From Caulobacter sp. 602-1 (GTDB lineage Bacteria; Pseudomonadota; Alphaproteobacteria; Caulobacterales; Caulobacteraceae): DNA of 64,000 nt. The stretch lies in the NCBI RefSeq assembly GCF_003931565.1, contig NZ_RRYI01000005.1, positions 124,001 through 188,000 of the forward strand, in the 5' to 3' direction. A model generated the notes under the pieces. It ran no database searches, had not been told where the DNA came from, and saw only the letters and a list, made by a program, of their open reading frames with translations. The position numbers and the translations under genes are program-made. Positions 32,684 to 40,634 of this stretch are shown one piece after another; the stretch's first letter is position 1, and each line of letters opens with the position of its first letter.

Positions 32684-33565
32684 ATGACCGCTTCTCCCTT
32701 CGCCGACATCCGCCAACTCGCCATCTCGCCGCCCACGCCGGGGCCGTCTCCGACGCTTGAGCAGGGCGGGCGCCTGGCCGAGATCGCCGCCTGGCTGACC
32801 GCGTGGAGCGGCAAGACCCCGCCGGTCGTGAACCGTCCGGTGGTGGCGCTTTATGCGGGCGCGCGCCAGGGCGTGGGACCGCGCGGCTACGCCCGCGACC
32901 GTCTGGAAGCCATCGCCTCGGGCGGGGCCACCGTCTCGCGCCTGGCCGGCGCGCAGGGCGCGGGCCTGGAAGCCTTTGACCTCGCCATCGACCGCCCGTC
33001 GCCGGACTTCATCGACAAGCCCTCGATGAGCGAGAAGGAGGCCGCCGCCACCATGGCCTTCGGCATGGAGGCCCTGGCCAAGCAGCCCGACCTGCTGATT
33101 CCCGGCGTCATCGTCGCCGAGGCCGCCCGCACCGCCGCCGCCATTTGCCTGGCCCTGTTCGGCGGCGAGGCCTCTGACTGGAGCGACGATCCCGAGCCGA
33201 TCGCCGCCGCCGTCGCGCGGGCCAGGGAAGAGGGCATGGGCTCCGACCCGCTGGAGATCCTGCGTCAGCTGGGCGGGCGCGAAACCGCCGCCGTCGCCGG
33301 CGCCATCCTGGCCGCGCGTGTCCAGAAGGTGCCGGTGCTGCTGGACGGCTACGCCGCCTGCGCCGCCGCCGCCATCGTCCGCGCCGTCGAGCCGGGCGCC
33401 ATCGACCACTGTCTGGCCGCCCACGTCAGTCCGAACAAGGGGCACGCGCGCCTGCTCGAAATCCTCGACAAGCGACCGCTTCTGGCGCTCGATACGGTCG
33501 ACGAGGAAGGGGTCGGCGGCGCCTCGGCCCTGGCGCTCGTCAAGCTGGCCTGCGAGGTGCGTTAG
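32684..33565 (+). CDS. cobT: Nicotinate-nucleotide--dimethylbenzimidazole phosphoribosyltransferase
   Basis: A ~293-residue CobT that makes alpha-ribazole phosphate, the lower ligand of cobalamin. Visible motifs are GPSPTLEQGGRLAEIAAWLT, VVALYAGARQGVG, LLIPGVIVAEAARTAAAICL, VLLDGYAACAAAAIVRAV, and AAHVSPNKGHARLLE. The C-terminal LDTVDEEGVGGASAL contains the acidic position corresponding to the catalytic glutamate. At 293 residues it is shorter than the ~340-350 typical of gammaproteobacterial CobT, mainly at the N-terminus. The ATG at 32684 is chosen; a GTG at 32657 would add nine residues. No other cobalamin genes are in view. Confidence 0.88.
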   Translation: MTASPFADIRQLAISPPTPGPSPTLEQGGRLAEIAAWLTAWSGKTPPVVNRPVVALYAGARQGVGPRGYARDRLEAIASGGATVSRLAGAQGAGLEAFDLAIDRPSPDFIDKPSMSEKEAAATMAFGMEALAKQPDLLIPGVIVAEAARTAAAICLALFGGEASDWSDDPEPIAAAVARAREEGMGSDPLEILRQLGGRETAAVAGAILAARVQKVPVLLDGYAACAAAAIVRAVEPGAIDHCLAAHVSPNKGHARLLEILDKRPLLALDTVDEEGVGGASALALVKLACEVR

Positions 33566-33632
33566 GCTGGATTTCCGGGTGTTAGGTGAACGCGGATAAC
33601 ATTCGCTTCCGTTGACGCTAACGTCATCTTTC

Positions 33633-33646
33633 CAAACGTCCGTTCG
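33633..33646. promoter_or_regulatory. PsrA-like box upstream of the acyl-CoA dehydrogenases
   Basis: CAAACGTCCGTTCG matches the PsrA-type pattern (G/C)AAAC-N2-4-GTTT(G/C) with one mismatch in the right arm. It is ~70 nt before the first acyl-CoA dehydrogenase start. A perfect version occurs upstream of the acyl-CoA ligase at 53321-53334. Confidence 0.5.
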
Positions 33647-33715
33647 ACATCTATCGTGGCGCCTGAAACGCAATAACGGCCTCCCTCAGAGGGGCCGATT
33701 GAACGGGAGCCCGCC

Positions 33716-34930
33716 ATGAATCTGGACTTCTCGCCCGAGGACCTCGCCTTCCGCGACGAGGTTCGCGCCTTTATCGCCGAGAACTATCCGGCGGGCCTGC
33801 GGGAAAAGCAGGAAGAGGGTGAGGAGATGGCCAAGGAGGACTTCCTCTCCTGGCACCGCACCCTCGCCAAGAAGGGCTGGGTCGCCCCGGCCTGGCCGGA
33901 GAAGTACGGCGGTCCGGGCTGGACCTCGGTGCAGCGCTACATCTGGTCGGAAGAGACCGCCCGCGCCGACTGCGTGCCGATCCTGCCGTTCGGCATCAAC
34001 ATGGTCGGCCCGGTGATCTACACGTTCGGCACGCCCGAGCAGAAGGAACGCTTCCTGCCGCCGACCCTGTCGGGCGACATCTGGTGGTCGCAAGGCTACA
34101 GCGAGCCGGGCGCGGGTTCCGACCTGGCCAGCCTGAAGACCAAGGCCGAGCGCTTCACCGGCGATGACGGCAAGGAATACTACCTGGTCAACGGCCAGAA
34201 GACCTGGACCACCCTGGCCCAGCACGGCGACTGGATCTTCTGTCTGGTTCGCACCGACCCGAACGCCAAGATCCAGGAAGGCATCTCGTTCCTGCTGATC
34301 GACATGAAGTCGCCGGGCGTGACCGTGCGGCCGATCATCACCCTGGGCGGCGAGCACGAGGTCAACGAAGTCTGGCTCGAGAACGTCAAGGTGCCGGTCG
34401 AGAACCGCATCTACGAGGAAAACAAGGGCTGGACCTGCGCCAAGTTCCTGCTGGCCCACGAGCGTAGCGGCATCGCCGGCGTGGCCCGCTCCAAGCGCGG
34501 CATCGAGCGCATCCGCCAGATCGCCTCGGTCGAGCTGTCGGACGACGGCGACGCCCTGATCAAGGATCCGATGTTCAAGCGCAAGGTCGCCGAGCTGGAG
34601 ATCGACCTGACGGCCCTGGAATACACCGAGCTGCGCACCCTGGCCGGCGAAGCGGCCGGCAAGGGCCCGGGTCCGGAGTCGAGCGTGCTGAAGATCAAGG
34701 GCACCGAGATCCAGCAACGGATCACCGAACTGGTGCTGGAAGCCGCCGGCCACTACGGCGCACCGTACTTCCGCGGCTTTCCGAAGGACGGCGACAACGC
34801 CCATCCGATCGGGCCCGACTTCGCCCACCGCGCGGCGCCGACCTATTTCAACGTCCGCAAGACGTCGATCTACGGCGGCTCCAACGAGATCCAGCGCAAC
34901 ATCATCGCCAAGATGGTGCTGGGGCTCTAG
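33716..34930 (+). CDS. Acyl-CoA dehydrogenase, first subunit
   Basis: A 404-residue FAD-dependent acyl-CoA dehydrogenase that introduces the alpha-beta double bond. The N-terminal helical domain (DEVRAFIAENYPAGLRE) is followed by GWVAPAWPEKYGGPGW, the FAD-contact motif WWSQGYSEPGAGSDLASL and LVNGQKTWTTLAQHGD. Glu249 (AHERSGIAG) sits where long-chain and isovaleryl enzymes carry the base. The usual C-terminal Glu is Gly (IYGGSNEIQRNI). The pair with the following gene resembles the large and small subunits of pimeloyl-CoA dehydrogenase and other alpha2beta2 enzymes. The leader contains a PsrA-like box. Confidence 0.93.
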   Translation: MNLDFSPEDLAFRDEVRAFIAENYPAGLREKQEEGEEMAKEDFLSWHRTLAKKGWVAPAWPEKYGGPGWTSVQRYIWSEETARADCVPILPFGINMVGPVIYTFGTPEQKERFLPPTLSGDIWWSQGYSEPGAGSDLASLKTKAERFTGDDGKEYYLVNGQKTWTTLAQHGDWIFCLVRTDPNAKIQEGISFLLIDMKSPGVTVRPIITLGGEHEVNEVWLENVKVPVENRIYEENKGWTCAKFLLAHERSGIAGVARSKRGIERIRQIASVELSDDGDALIKDPMFKRKVAELEIDLTALEYTELRTLAGEAAGKGPGPESSVLKIKGTEIQQRITELVLEAAGHYGAPYFRGFPKDGDNAHPIGPDFAHRAAPTYFNVRKTSIYGGSNEIQRNIIAKMVLGL

Positions 34931-34946
34931 CGCCCGCGATAACGTT

Positions 34947-34967
34947 CCAGGCCGCCGAGCGGCCTGG
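34947..34967 (+). terminator. Intercistronic hairpin between the two acyl-CoA dehydrogenase genes
   Basis: CCAGGCCGC (34947-34955), loop CGA, GCGGCCTGG (34959-34967): a perfect 9-bp stem followed by a T/C-rich stretch without a continuous T-run. It lies in the 106-nt gap and may attenuate transcription or protect the upstream message. Confidence 0.5.
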
Positions 34968-35036
34968 ACTTTCGCTTTCTCATGATTTCAACGACCCGGC
35001 CCTGATGCCGGGCGACAGAAGAACGGAAACCCAGGG

Positions 35037-36176
35037 ATGGATTTCAACTTCACCGAAGAGCAGTCGATGGTCCGCGACACGGTCGCGAGCTTCCTGCAGG
35101 ACAAGTACGACTTCGAGACCCGCCGCAAGATCGTCAGCTCCGACGCTGGCTGGCGCGCCGACTACTGGAAGGCCTTCGCCGAGGAGCTGGGCATCCTGGG
35201 CGCTTCGTTCAGCGAGGAATTGGGCGGCCTGGGCGGCGGTCCGATCGACAACATGATCATCATGGAGGAGTTCGGTAAGGCGCTGGTCATCGAGCCCTAT
35301 CTGGGCACGGTGGTGATCGGCGGCGGCTTCATGAAGCATTCCGGCTACGCCGGCGCGGCCTCGGTGATCGAGGGCATCGTCGGTGGGACCACCACCATCG
35401 CCTTCGCCTATGCCGAACCGCAGGCGCGCTACACCTGGCAGGATCTGAAGACGACGGCCAAGAAGGACGGCTCGGGCTGGGTCCTGAACGGCCACAAGGC
35501 CGTGGTGGTCGGCGCGCCGTTCGCCAGCCACCTGATCGTCACGGCGCGCACCGGCGGCGCTCAGCGCGACGCCGGCGGCGTGGGTGTGTTCCTGATCGAC
35601 AAGAGCCTGCCGGGCGTGGTCACCCGCGACTATCCGACCGTCGACGGCAACCGCGCGTCGGAAGTCTATTTCGAGAACGTCTCGGTCCCGGCTGACGCCC
35701 TGATCTCGGAGAGCGGCCTGGACCTGGTCAACCAGGTGATCGACGAGGCCACCGCCGCCGTCGGCGCCGAGGCCGTGGGCGTGCTGCGCAAGCTGCACGA
35801 GGGCACGCTGGACTACGCCAAGCAGCGCAAGCAGTTCGGCACGGCCATCGCCAACTTCCAGGTGCTGCAGCACCGGATGGTCGACATGTTCATCGAGGTC
35901 GAGCAGTCGGTGTCGATGACCTACATGGCCACCATCAAGGTCGAGGAGAGCGCCGCCGAGCGCGCCAAGGCCGTCTCGGCCATGAAGGTCCGCATCGGCC
36001 GCGCCTGCAAGTTCGTGGGCCAGAACGCCATCCAGATCCATGGCGGCATGGGCATGACCGACGAACTGGCGATCGGCCACTACTTCAAGCGCGCCACCCT
36101 GATCGAAGGCCTGTTCGGCTCGGTCGATCATCACCTGAAGCGCTACGAATCGCTGTCGTTCGACGCCGCGGCGTAA
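35037..36176 (+). CDS. Acyl-CoA dehydrogenase, second subunit
   Basis: A 379-residue acyl-CoA dehydrogenase fold partner of the previous gene. Visible segments are FTEEQSMVRDTVASFLQDKY, GILGASFSEELGGLGGGPID, and the central FAYAEPQARYTWQDLKTTAKK in place of the canonical FAD motif. KQRKQFGTAIANFQVLQHRMVDMFIE and QIHGGMGMTDELAIGHYFKRATLIEG complete it. Glu357 (LIEGLFG) occupies the medium-chain-type base position, whereas the first subunit has Gly there, so the two subunits may differ in activity. Such pairs form heterotetramers in dicarboxylate, steroid or pimelate degradation. It ends shortly before a strong terminator, so the operon has two genes. Confidence 0.92.
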   Translation: MDFNFTEEQSMVRDTVASFLQDKYDFETRRKIVSSDAGWRADYWKAFAEELGILGASFSEELGGLGGGPIDNMIIMEEFGKALVIEPYLGTVVIGGGFMKHSGYAGAASVIEGIVGGTTTIAFAYAEPQARYTWQDLKTTAKKDGSGWVLNGHKAVVVGAPFASHLIVTARTGGAQRDAGGVGVFLIDKSLPGVVTRDYPTVDGNRASEVYFENVSVPADALISESGLDLVNQVIDEATAAVGAEAVGVLRKLHEGTLDYAKQRKQFGTAIANFQVLQHRMVDMFIEVEQSVSMTYMATIKVEESAAERAKAVSAMKVRIGRACKFVGQNAIQIHGGMGMTDELAIGHYFKRATLIEGLFGSVDHHLKRYESLSFDAAA

Positions 36177-36219
36177 GCCTGGGGCGGCGACGCCCACGGA
36201 CGATCGATCCAACCCAGGG

Positions 36220-36256
36220 AAATCGCCTGCGTCACGCCGACGCGGGCGATTTTTTT
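36220..36256 (+). terminator. Intrinsic terminator after the acyl-CoA dehydrogenase operon
   Basis: AAATCGCCTGCGTC (36220-36233) pairs with GACGCGGGCGATTT (36239-36252) through a 5-nt loop, with one G-T wobble, followed by a T-run (36251-36256). Confidence 0.9.
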
Positions 36257-36556
36257 ATGCTTCCGCCCGTTCGGCGCGCGACATTCTGGAAATCGGCCTC
36301 GCGGCGTTAATCCTTGTCCGCAAAGGCTTTGTGCACAAGGCGCTGGGCGATAATTATCTGTATAAGGACTAAATGTAACGTGCCGAAACCGGGTTTGTCT
36401 GCACGCTGATATGATCCTTATACGGATAAAAATCGCTTGCGAACGCCGCTATTGAGACCACCTTTGTCGTCGACGCGCTGACGACTAGGAGGGTGAGAGC
36501 CCCTGTAAGCCGCGCGCGTCTCCTGGTCCTAACGGCTATGTCTGGGAGACGCCGCC
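36257..36556. other. Long structured, AT-rich leader region upstream of a micro-ORF
   Basis: About 300 nt without a protein gene. Contents in order are the palindrome TTGTGCACAA (36329-36338), a possible promoter (TTGTGC, 16 nt, TAATTA at 36351) and GTATAAGGA (36360-36368) with its inverted copy TCCTTATAC (36415-36423). Next comes a GTCGTC/GACGAC hairpin (36466-36471 with 36480-36485). Two mutually exclusive stems follow. ACTAGGAG (36484-36491) can pair with CTCCTGGT (36520-36527), while GCGTCTCC (36516-36523) can pair with GGAGACGC (36545-36552). The second stem covers the ribosome-binding site of the reading frame at 36557. Confidence 0.6.
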
Positions 36557-36679
36557 ATGAACGTATCGAAGATGAACCACGCCATGTTCTCGTTCGCCCT
36601 GATGGGCGGCATGCTGGTGGGAGGTCGGCCCAGTACGAAGCCGCCCAAGTCGTCGTCCGCGAAGTCTGGACGGAAGTGA
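36557..36679 (+). CDS. Possible 40-residue small protein
   Basis: ATG at 36557 is preceded by GGGAG at a 9-nt spacing and opens a 40-codon frame: a hydrophobic N-terminal half (MNHAMFSFALMGGMLVGG) and a basic Ser/Lys tail (KPPKSSSAKSGRK). The size and hydrophobic-then-basic layout fit a small membrane peptide or leader. Its Shine-Dalgarno can be buried in a stem formed with upstream RNA (see the leader entry). It is followed by a REP-like hairpin and a bidirectional terminator, so it could be its own transcription unit. There is no homology evidence, so coding status is tentative. Confidence 0.35.
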   Translation: MNVSKMNHAMFSFALMGGMLVGGRPSTKPPKSSSAKSGRK

Positions 36680-36694
36680 GTGCTTGAAGCGTCG

Positions 36695-36742
36695 GCGCGT
36701 GACGGTCGCCGAAACCGGCGTCCACTTTAGGCGGTCACGCGC
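36695..36742. repeat. Structured intergenic repeat, copy A
   Basis: Inverted repeat GCGCGTGAC (36695-36703) / GTCACGCGC (36734-36742) enclosing the core GCCGAAACCGG..TCCACTTT.GGC. A second copy at 49683-49726 keeps the core while its stem bases have changed in a compensatory way. Confidence 0.75.
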
Positions 36743-36766
36743 GTAAAGGGTCCCACACCCCAAGAA

Positions 36767-36804
36767 AAAGGCCTCCGCCATCGAACGGCGGAGGCCTTTG
36801 CTTT
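36767..36804. terminator. Bidirectional intrinsic terminator
   Basis: AAAGGCCTCCGCC (36767-36779) pairs perfectly with GGCGGAGGCCTTT (36787-36799), loop of 7 nt. There is a T-rich tail on the plus strand (GCTTTT) and a T5 tail on the minus strand. It ends the minus-strand gene at 36824-37138 and can also end transcripts coming from the left. Confidence 0.9.
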
Positions 36805-36823
36805 TCGACGCCCCGTGAGCGCC

Positions 36824-37138
36824 TCAGCTCTTCTTGGCGGCCGTGTTGCAGTCGGCGAGGCCAGCTTCGTCCAGCGTCTTGCCGCGATAGCTGAACGCGG
36901 TCAGTTCGCCCACCTGGCCGGCCAGGCGGCGGCAGGCGCGAGCGATCGGCAGCGATGGCACGGTCAGCGCGCTGCAGGAGTCGTCCTTGCAGCGCCAGAC
37001 CGAACCTTCGTGGATGAACTGCTCGGTGGTGGCGGCGGCCTTCAGCTTCAGCGAGGCGCTCTGGGTGTCGGCGGCGTTGGCCGAACCCGCGAACATCAGG
37101 GCGCAGGCCGTCAGGCCCGCGAAAACAGCGGTACGCAT
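36824..37138 (-). CDS. Small secreted protein (CC_3452-like)
   Basis: A 104-residue protein with a signal peptide (AVFAGLTACALMFAGSANA) and four mature-part cysteines: WRCKDDSCSAL, ARACRRLA and LADCNTA. These probably form two periplasmic disulfides. The pattern VWRCxxxxCxA followed by PS-P-ACRRLAxxVG-LxxFS resembles a family of short alphaproteobacterial proteins typified, as I recall, by Caulobacter CC_3452; function unknown. It is monocistronic, ending at a strong bidirectional terminator. Confidence 0.8.
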   Translation of the reverse strand: MRTAVFAGLTACALMFAGSANAADTQSASLKLKAAATTEQFIHEGSVWRCKDDSCSALTVPSLPIARACRRLAGQVGELTAFSYRGKTLDEAGLADCNTAAKKS

Positions 37139-37238
37139 ATCCTTGGTCTCCTATCCCCGCGCCGGATGGGAGTTCCGACGCACGAGCGCGCCGTTCGGCG
37201 AACAGCGGCTCAAGCCTATAGTGCGTTTCTTTTGAAAA

Positions 37239-37847
37239 CTAAGTCAATGGGCGAAGCGTCGCCGGCGCGCCAGTCAGGTAGGTTTCCTGGTCCCAGGCCA
37301 GCAGGGCCGGGGTGACGTCCTCGGCCTTCTCGACCGAACGCCAGGCGTCGGCCAGGGCGGGCGGGGTCAGGCGCGCTTCGATCGTGTGTTGGATCAGCGC
37401 GAAGAACGGATCCCAGAAGCCGCCGGGGTTATGGAACACGATTGGCTTCTGGTGAAGATCTAAACGACGCCAAGATAGCAATTCGACGATTTCTTCAAGC
37501 GTGCCGATGCCGCCCGGCAGTACGACGAACGCGTCCGCTTGTTCGAACATCATCATCTTGCGTTCGTGCATGTTGTCGACGATCACCGTCTCGACATCGT
37601 CGAACGGCTGCTCGCGGCCGCGCAGGAAGTCCGGGATGACGCCCAGCACCTTGCCTCCGGCCGAATGCGCGCCGCGCGCCGATGCGCCCATCAGCCCCAC
37701 GCCGCCGCCGCCATAGATCAGCTTCAGCCCCGCGCGCGCGAAGCTCTCTCCGATCGTGAAGGCGTCGGCGATATAGCCGGGATCGGCGTCGTTGGATGAT
37801 CCGCAATAGACGCAGACGGAGCCCAGGCGGCTAGACTCGTTGGGCAT
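37239..37847 (-). CDS. LOG-family protein (TIGR00730)
   Basis: A 202-residue Rossmann-fold protein of the LOG (cytokinin riboside phosphoribohydrolase) family. Visible motifs are VCVYCGSSNDADPGY, IYGGGGVGLMG, MHERKMMMFEQADAFVVLPGG and the signature PGGIGTLEE (111-119), followed by ELLSWRRLDLHQKPI. The arginine in MHERK and the glutamates of GTLEE are the conserved catalytic group. Bacterial members hydrolyse nucleoside monophosphates to base and ribose 5-phosphate. The ATG at 37847 has GGAG ~9 nt upstream. It stands alone, diverging from the lipoprotein gene. Confidence 0.93.
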   Translation of the reverse strand: MPNESSRLGSVCVYCGSSNDADPGYIADAFTIGESFARAGLKLIYGGGGVGLMGASARGAHSAGGKVLGVIPDFLRGREQPFDDVETVIVDNMHERKMMMFEQADAFVVLPGGIGTLEEIVELLSWRRLDLHQKPIVFHNPGGFWDPFFALIQHTIEARLTPPALADAWRSVEKAEDVTPALLAWDQETYLTGAPATLRPLT

Positions 37848-37906
37848 CGTCGTCCACTCCACAAAAAGGCGCGCGGTTTCGCGCGCCCGTTCCTATCTGA
37901 GGCCGC

Positions 37907-38713
37907 ATGATCAGGATACGCCTCCGGGCTTTCAAGTCGCCGATCCTCGCCGTGAGTGCGACCGCGCTGCTGCTGGCGGCCTGCGAACCCGGAGCGCCGG
38001 TGGCGTCCAAAGCGGCCGACAAGCCCGACAGCGCCGAGGCCGGCTATCTGGCCCCGCCAACCCTGGAGGCCGCGCGTCGTGTCGCCAACGGCATCGCCAT
38101 CTCGGGCCAAGGGGCGCCGGACGCCGACCTGCGCCTGGGCGCGCCGACGGGTGAGGTGGTGATGGGCAAGATCGACGCCCTGGGACAGTGGAGCGTGACC
38201 GTGCCCAACGCGCCCGGCGTTCGCCTGTTTGGCCTCTCGTCCATCCAGGACGGCCGCACCGTCCAGGCCGAGGGCTATGTGATGGTCGCCGACGGCGGTG
38301 AGGTCGCGCTGCTGCGGGCCGGTGCGGGCGCGCGTCGCCTGGCCGCCGAATCCAGTTCGCCGCGCATCCTGACCGTCGATGTCGACCGTGAGGGCGGGGC
38401 GGTCGTGTCCGGCGTCGCCAGCCCCGGCGCGGGCCTGAACGTCCGCGTCGACCGCGTCACGCGCGGCGGCGCCCGCACCGGCGACGACGGTCGTTTCGAT
38501 ATTTCCCTGACCGATGCGCTGGCGCCGGGCGTTCACGACATCCAGGTGGCCGGGGAGGGCGGCGAGACCGCCATCGCCGTGGCGGTCTCGCCGGCCGCGC
38601 CTCTGGTCAATGGTCCCGTCCGCGCGGATCGCACGGCGGCCGGTTGGCGGGTCGACTGGATGACGCCGGGCGGCGGAATCCAGACCACCTACCTGATTGG
38701 CGCCGCCTCGTGA
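37907..38713 (+). CDS. Lipoprotein with Ig-like/carboxypeptidase-regulatory repeats
   Basis: A 268-residue predicted lipoprotein: lipobox LLLAAC near residue 26, then an Ala/Pro linker. Two beta-sandwich-like repeats follow. The first contains ISGQGAPDADLRLGAPTGEVVMGKID and ALGQWSVTVPNAPGV; the second contains VSGVASPGAGLNVRVDRVTRGG and DDGRFDISLTDALAPGVHDI. The G-x-A-xPGA-x-V-x-V pattern is that of bacterial Ig-like / carboxypeptidase regulatory domains. Its stop overlaps the ABC exporter start (GTGA), so the two are coupled. A role as an envelope partner of that transporter is possible but unproven. Confidence 0.78.
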   Translation: MIRIRLRAFKSPILAVSATALLLAACEPGAPVASKAADKPDSAEAGYLAPPTLEAARRVANGIAISGQGAPDADLRLGAPTGEVVMGKIDALGQWSVTVPNAPGVRLFGLSSIQDGRTVQAEGYVMVADGGEVALLRAGAGARRLAAESSSPRILTVDVDREGGAVVSGVASPGAGLNVRVDRVTRGGARTGDDGRFDISLTDALAPGVHDIQVAGEGGETAIAVAVSPAAPLVNGPVRADRTAAGWRVDWMTPGGGIQTTYLIGAAS

Positions 38714-40572
38714 GGGGCATGGGCGGGCCGCCATCGGCCGGTCGCGCCGCGGTCTCGGGCGGCATCGCCAAGGCCGACCAGCCGGTCCGCTTCTGGCGGG
38801 CCATGGGCGACCTCGTGCAACTGGTGCTGCGCTCCGAGGCCCCGGGTCTGCGCTGGCGCGTGACCGTGGCCCTGCTGCTGACCCTGGCCGGCAAGGCGCT
38901 GGGCGTGCTGGCCCCGCTGATGCTGGGCAAGGCCGTGAACCAGCTGTCGGCCGGGCAAAGCGCCGCGGTGGCCGTCACCTGGGCCTTCGCGGGCCTGGCG
39001 GGCGGCTGGGCCCTGGTCCGCTTCATCTCCGCCGCCGCGCCTCAGGCGCGCGACGCGGTGTTCACGCCCGTGGCCCAGGCCGCCCAGAACCGCGCGGCGG
39101 TCGAGACCTTCTCCCACGCCCTGTCGCTGTCGATCGACTTTCACCAGTCCAAGCGGACCGGCGCGCTGTCGCGGACGATCGATCGCGGAGCGCGATCGAT
39201 GGACTTTCTGCTGCGGGGCTTGGTGTTCAACGTCGCCCCGACCGGCGTCGAGCTGATCATGGCCGCCATCGTCCTGGCCAAGGCCTATGACTGGCGGTTC
39301 GCGGCCGTGGCCCTGCTGACGGTGGCCGTCTACGGCTATGCGACCTTCGCCATTTCGGACTGGCGGATCGGCCATCGCCGGGTGCTGAACGAGGCCGACG
39401 CCGAGGCCGCCGGACGGGCCGTCGACGCCCTGCTGAACTACGAGACCGTCAAGTCGTTCGGCGGCGAGACGCGGGCCGTGGAGGGCTATGGCAAGGCGCT
39501 GGACATCTATGGCCAGGCCCAGATCAAGGCCACCAACTCGCTGAACCTGCTGAACATCGTCCAGTCGGCGGTGATGAGCCTGGGGCTAGGGGCCATGGCC
39601 GTGCTGGCGGGCGCGCAGGCCGCCGCGGGCAAGATCGGCCCGGGCGACGTCACCGCCGCCGTTCTGATCCTGATCAACCTCTACGCCCCGCTGAACATTC
39701 TGGGCTTCGCCTATCGCGAGATCCGCCAGTCGCTGATCGACATGGAAGCGATGCTGGAGCTGCGTCGCCAGACGGCCGACGTCGCGGATGCGCCCAACGC
39801 TCATGACCTGCCGCCTTGCGCCGACCAGCGCGGCGGCGCCGTGGCCTTCGAGAATGTCTCGTTCCGTCATGGCGCGCGCTCCGAAGGCCTCTCCGACGTG
39901 TCCCTGACCGTCGCGCCGGGAACCACCGTGGCCATTGTCGGGCCCTCGGGCGCGGGCAAGACCACCCTGGTGCGCCTGGCGCTGCGGATGATCGATCCGC
40001 AGGCGGGCCGCGTCACCCTGGACGGCCACGACCTGCGCGACCTCAAGCAGGCCTCCCTGCGCCGGGCCGTGGCCCTGGTCCCGCAGGACGTGGCGCTGTT
40101 CAACGACACCCTGGCGTCGAATATCGCCTTCGCCCGTCCGGGCGCGAGCGAGGCCGAGGTATGGGCGGCGGCGGAGGCCGCGGAGCTCGGCGAATTCATC
40201 CGCAACCTGCCCGAGGGCATGGACACCAAGGTCGGCGAGCGCGGCCTCAAGCTGTCCGGCGGCGAGCGCCAGCGCGTGGGCATCGCCCGGGCCCTGCTGG
40301 CCCAGCCGCGCGTGCTGATCCTGGACGAGGCCACCAGCGCGCTGGACAGCCGCACCGAGGCGGCGATCCAGGCGACCCTGCGCAAGGCCCGGGCGGGGCG
40401 CACGACCCTGGTCGTGGCCCACCGCCTCTCGACCATCGCCGACGCCGACGAGATCGTGGTGCTGCGGCGGGGCAAGATCGTCGAGCGCGGCCGTCACGAG
40501 GCCCTGTTGGAGGCCGGCGGCGAATACGCCGCCCTGTGGCGTCGCCAGACCCGCGAGCGAGAGCCCGTTTAG
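38710..40572 (+). CDS. ABC exporter of the Atm1/HMT1 type (permease-ATPase fusion)
   Basis: A ~620-residue half-transporter. The N-terminal membrane domain has about six helices (VALLLTLAGKALGVLAPLML through VLILINLYAPLNILGFAYR) with LLNYETVKSFGGE, the characteristic Atm1/HMT1 sequence that lines the glutathione site. The ATPase domain shows Walker A GPSGAGKTTL, Q-loop ALVPQDVALFNDTL, signature LSGGERQRVGIARALL, Walker B VLILDEATSALD and the H-loop AHRLST. Atm1-type proteins export glutathione-persulfide or metal-glutathione conjugates. The GTG start overlaps the lipoprotein stop by 4 nt; an ATG at 38719 is an alternative. It precedes glyoxalase I, another glutathione-dependent gene. Confidence 0.92.
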   Translation: MRGMGGPPSAGRAAVSGGIAKADQPVRFWRAMGDLVQLVLRSEAPGLRWRVTVALLLTLAGKALGVLAPLMLGKAVNQLSAGQSAAVAVTWAFAGLAGGWALVRFISAAAPQARDAVFTPVAQAAQNRAAVETFSHALSLSIDFHQSKRTGALSRTIDRGARSMDFLLRGLVFNVAPTGVELIMAAIVLAKAYDWRFAAVALLTVAVYGYATFAISDWRIGHRRVLNEADAEAAGRAVDALLNYETVKSFGGETRAVEGYGKALDIYGQAQIKATNSLNLLNIVQSAVMSLGLGAMAVLAGAQAAAGKIGPGDVTAAVLILINLYAPLNILGFAYREIRQSLIDMEAMLELRRQTADVADAPNAHDLPPCADQRGGAVAFENVSFRHGARSEGLSDVSLTVAPGTTVAIVGPSGAGKTTLVRLALRMIDPQAGRVTLDGHDLRDLKQASLRRAVALVPQDVALFNDTLASNIAFARPGASEAEVWAAAEAAELGEFIRNLPEGMDTKVGERGLKLSGGERQRVGIARALLAQPRVLILDEATSALDSRTEAAIQATLRKARAGRTTLVVAHRLSTIADADEIVVLRRGKIVERGRHEALLEAGGEYAALWRRQTREREPV

Positions 40573-40634
40573 TGGATTTCTCCGGTCCCGCCCGGGGGCT
40601 ATACCGACATCGGTTTCTCTGAAGGAGCTTCGCC

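Noticed and set aside
36385..36397. GAAAC-CGG-GTTTG fits the PsrA-like pattern.
   Set aside because: No fatty-acid gene follows, and GAAACCGG is also the core of the local repeat family, so a regulatory reading is weak.
36488..36502. GGAGGGTGAGAGCCCC resembles a stretch of large-subunit rRNA.
   Set aside because: The likeness is limited to ~15 nt with no flanking rRNA sequence; more likely chance within the structured leader.
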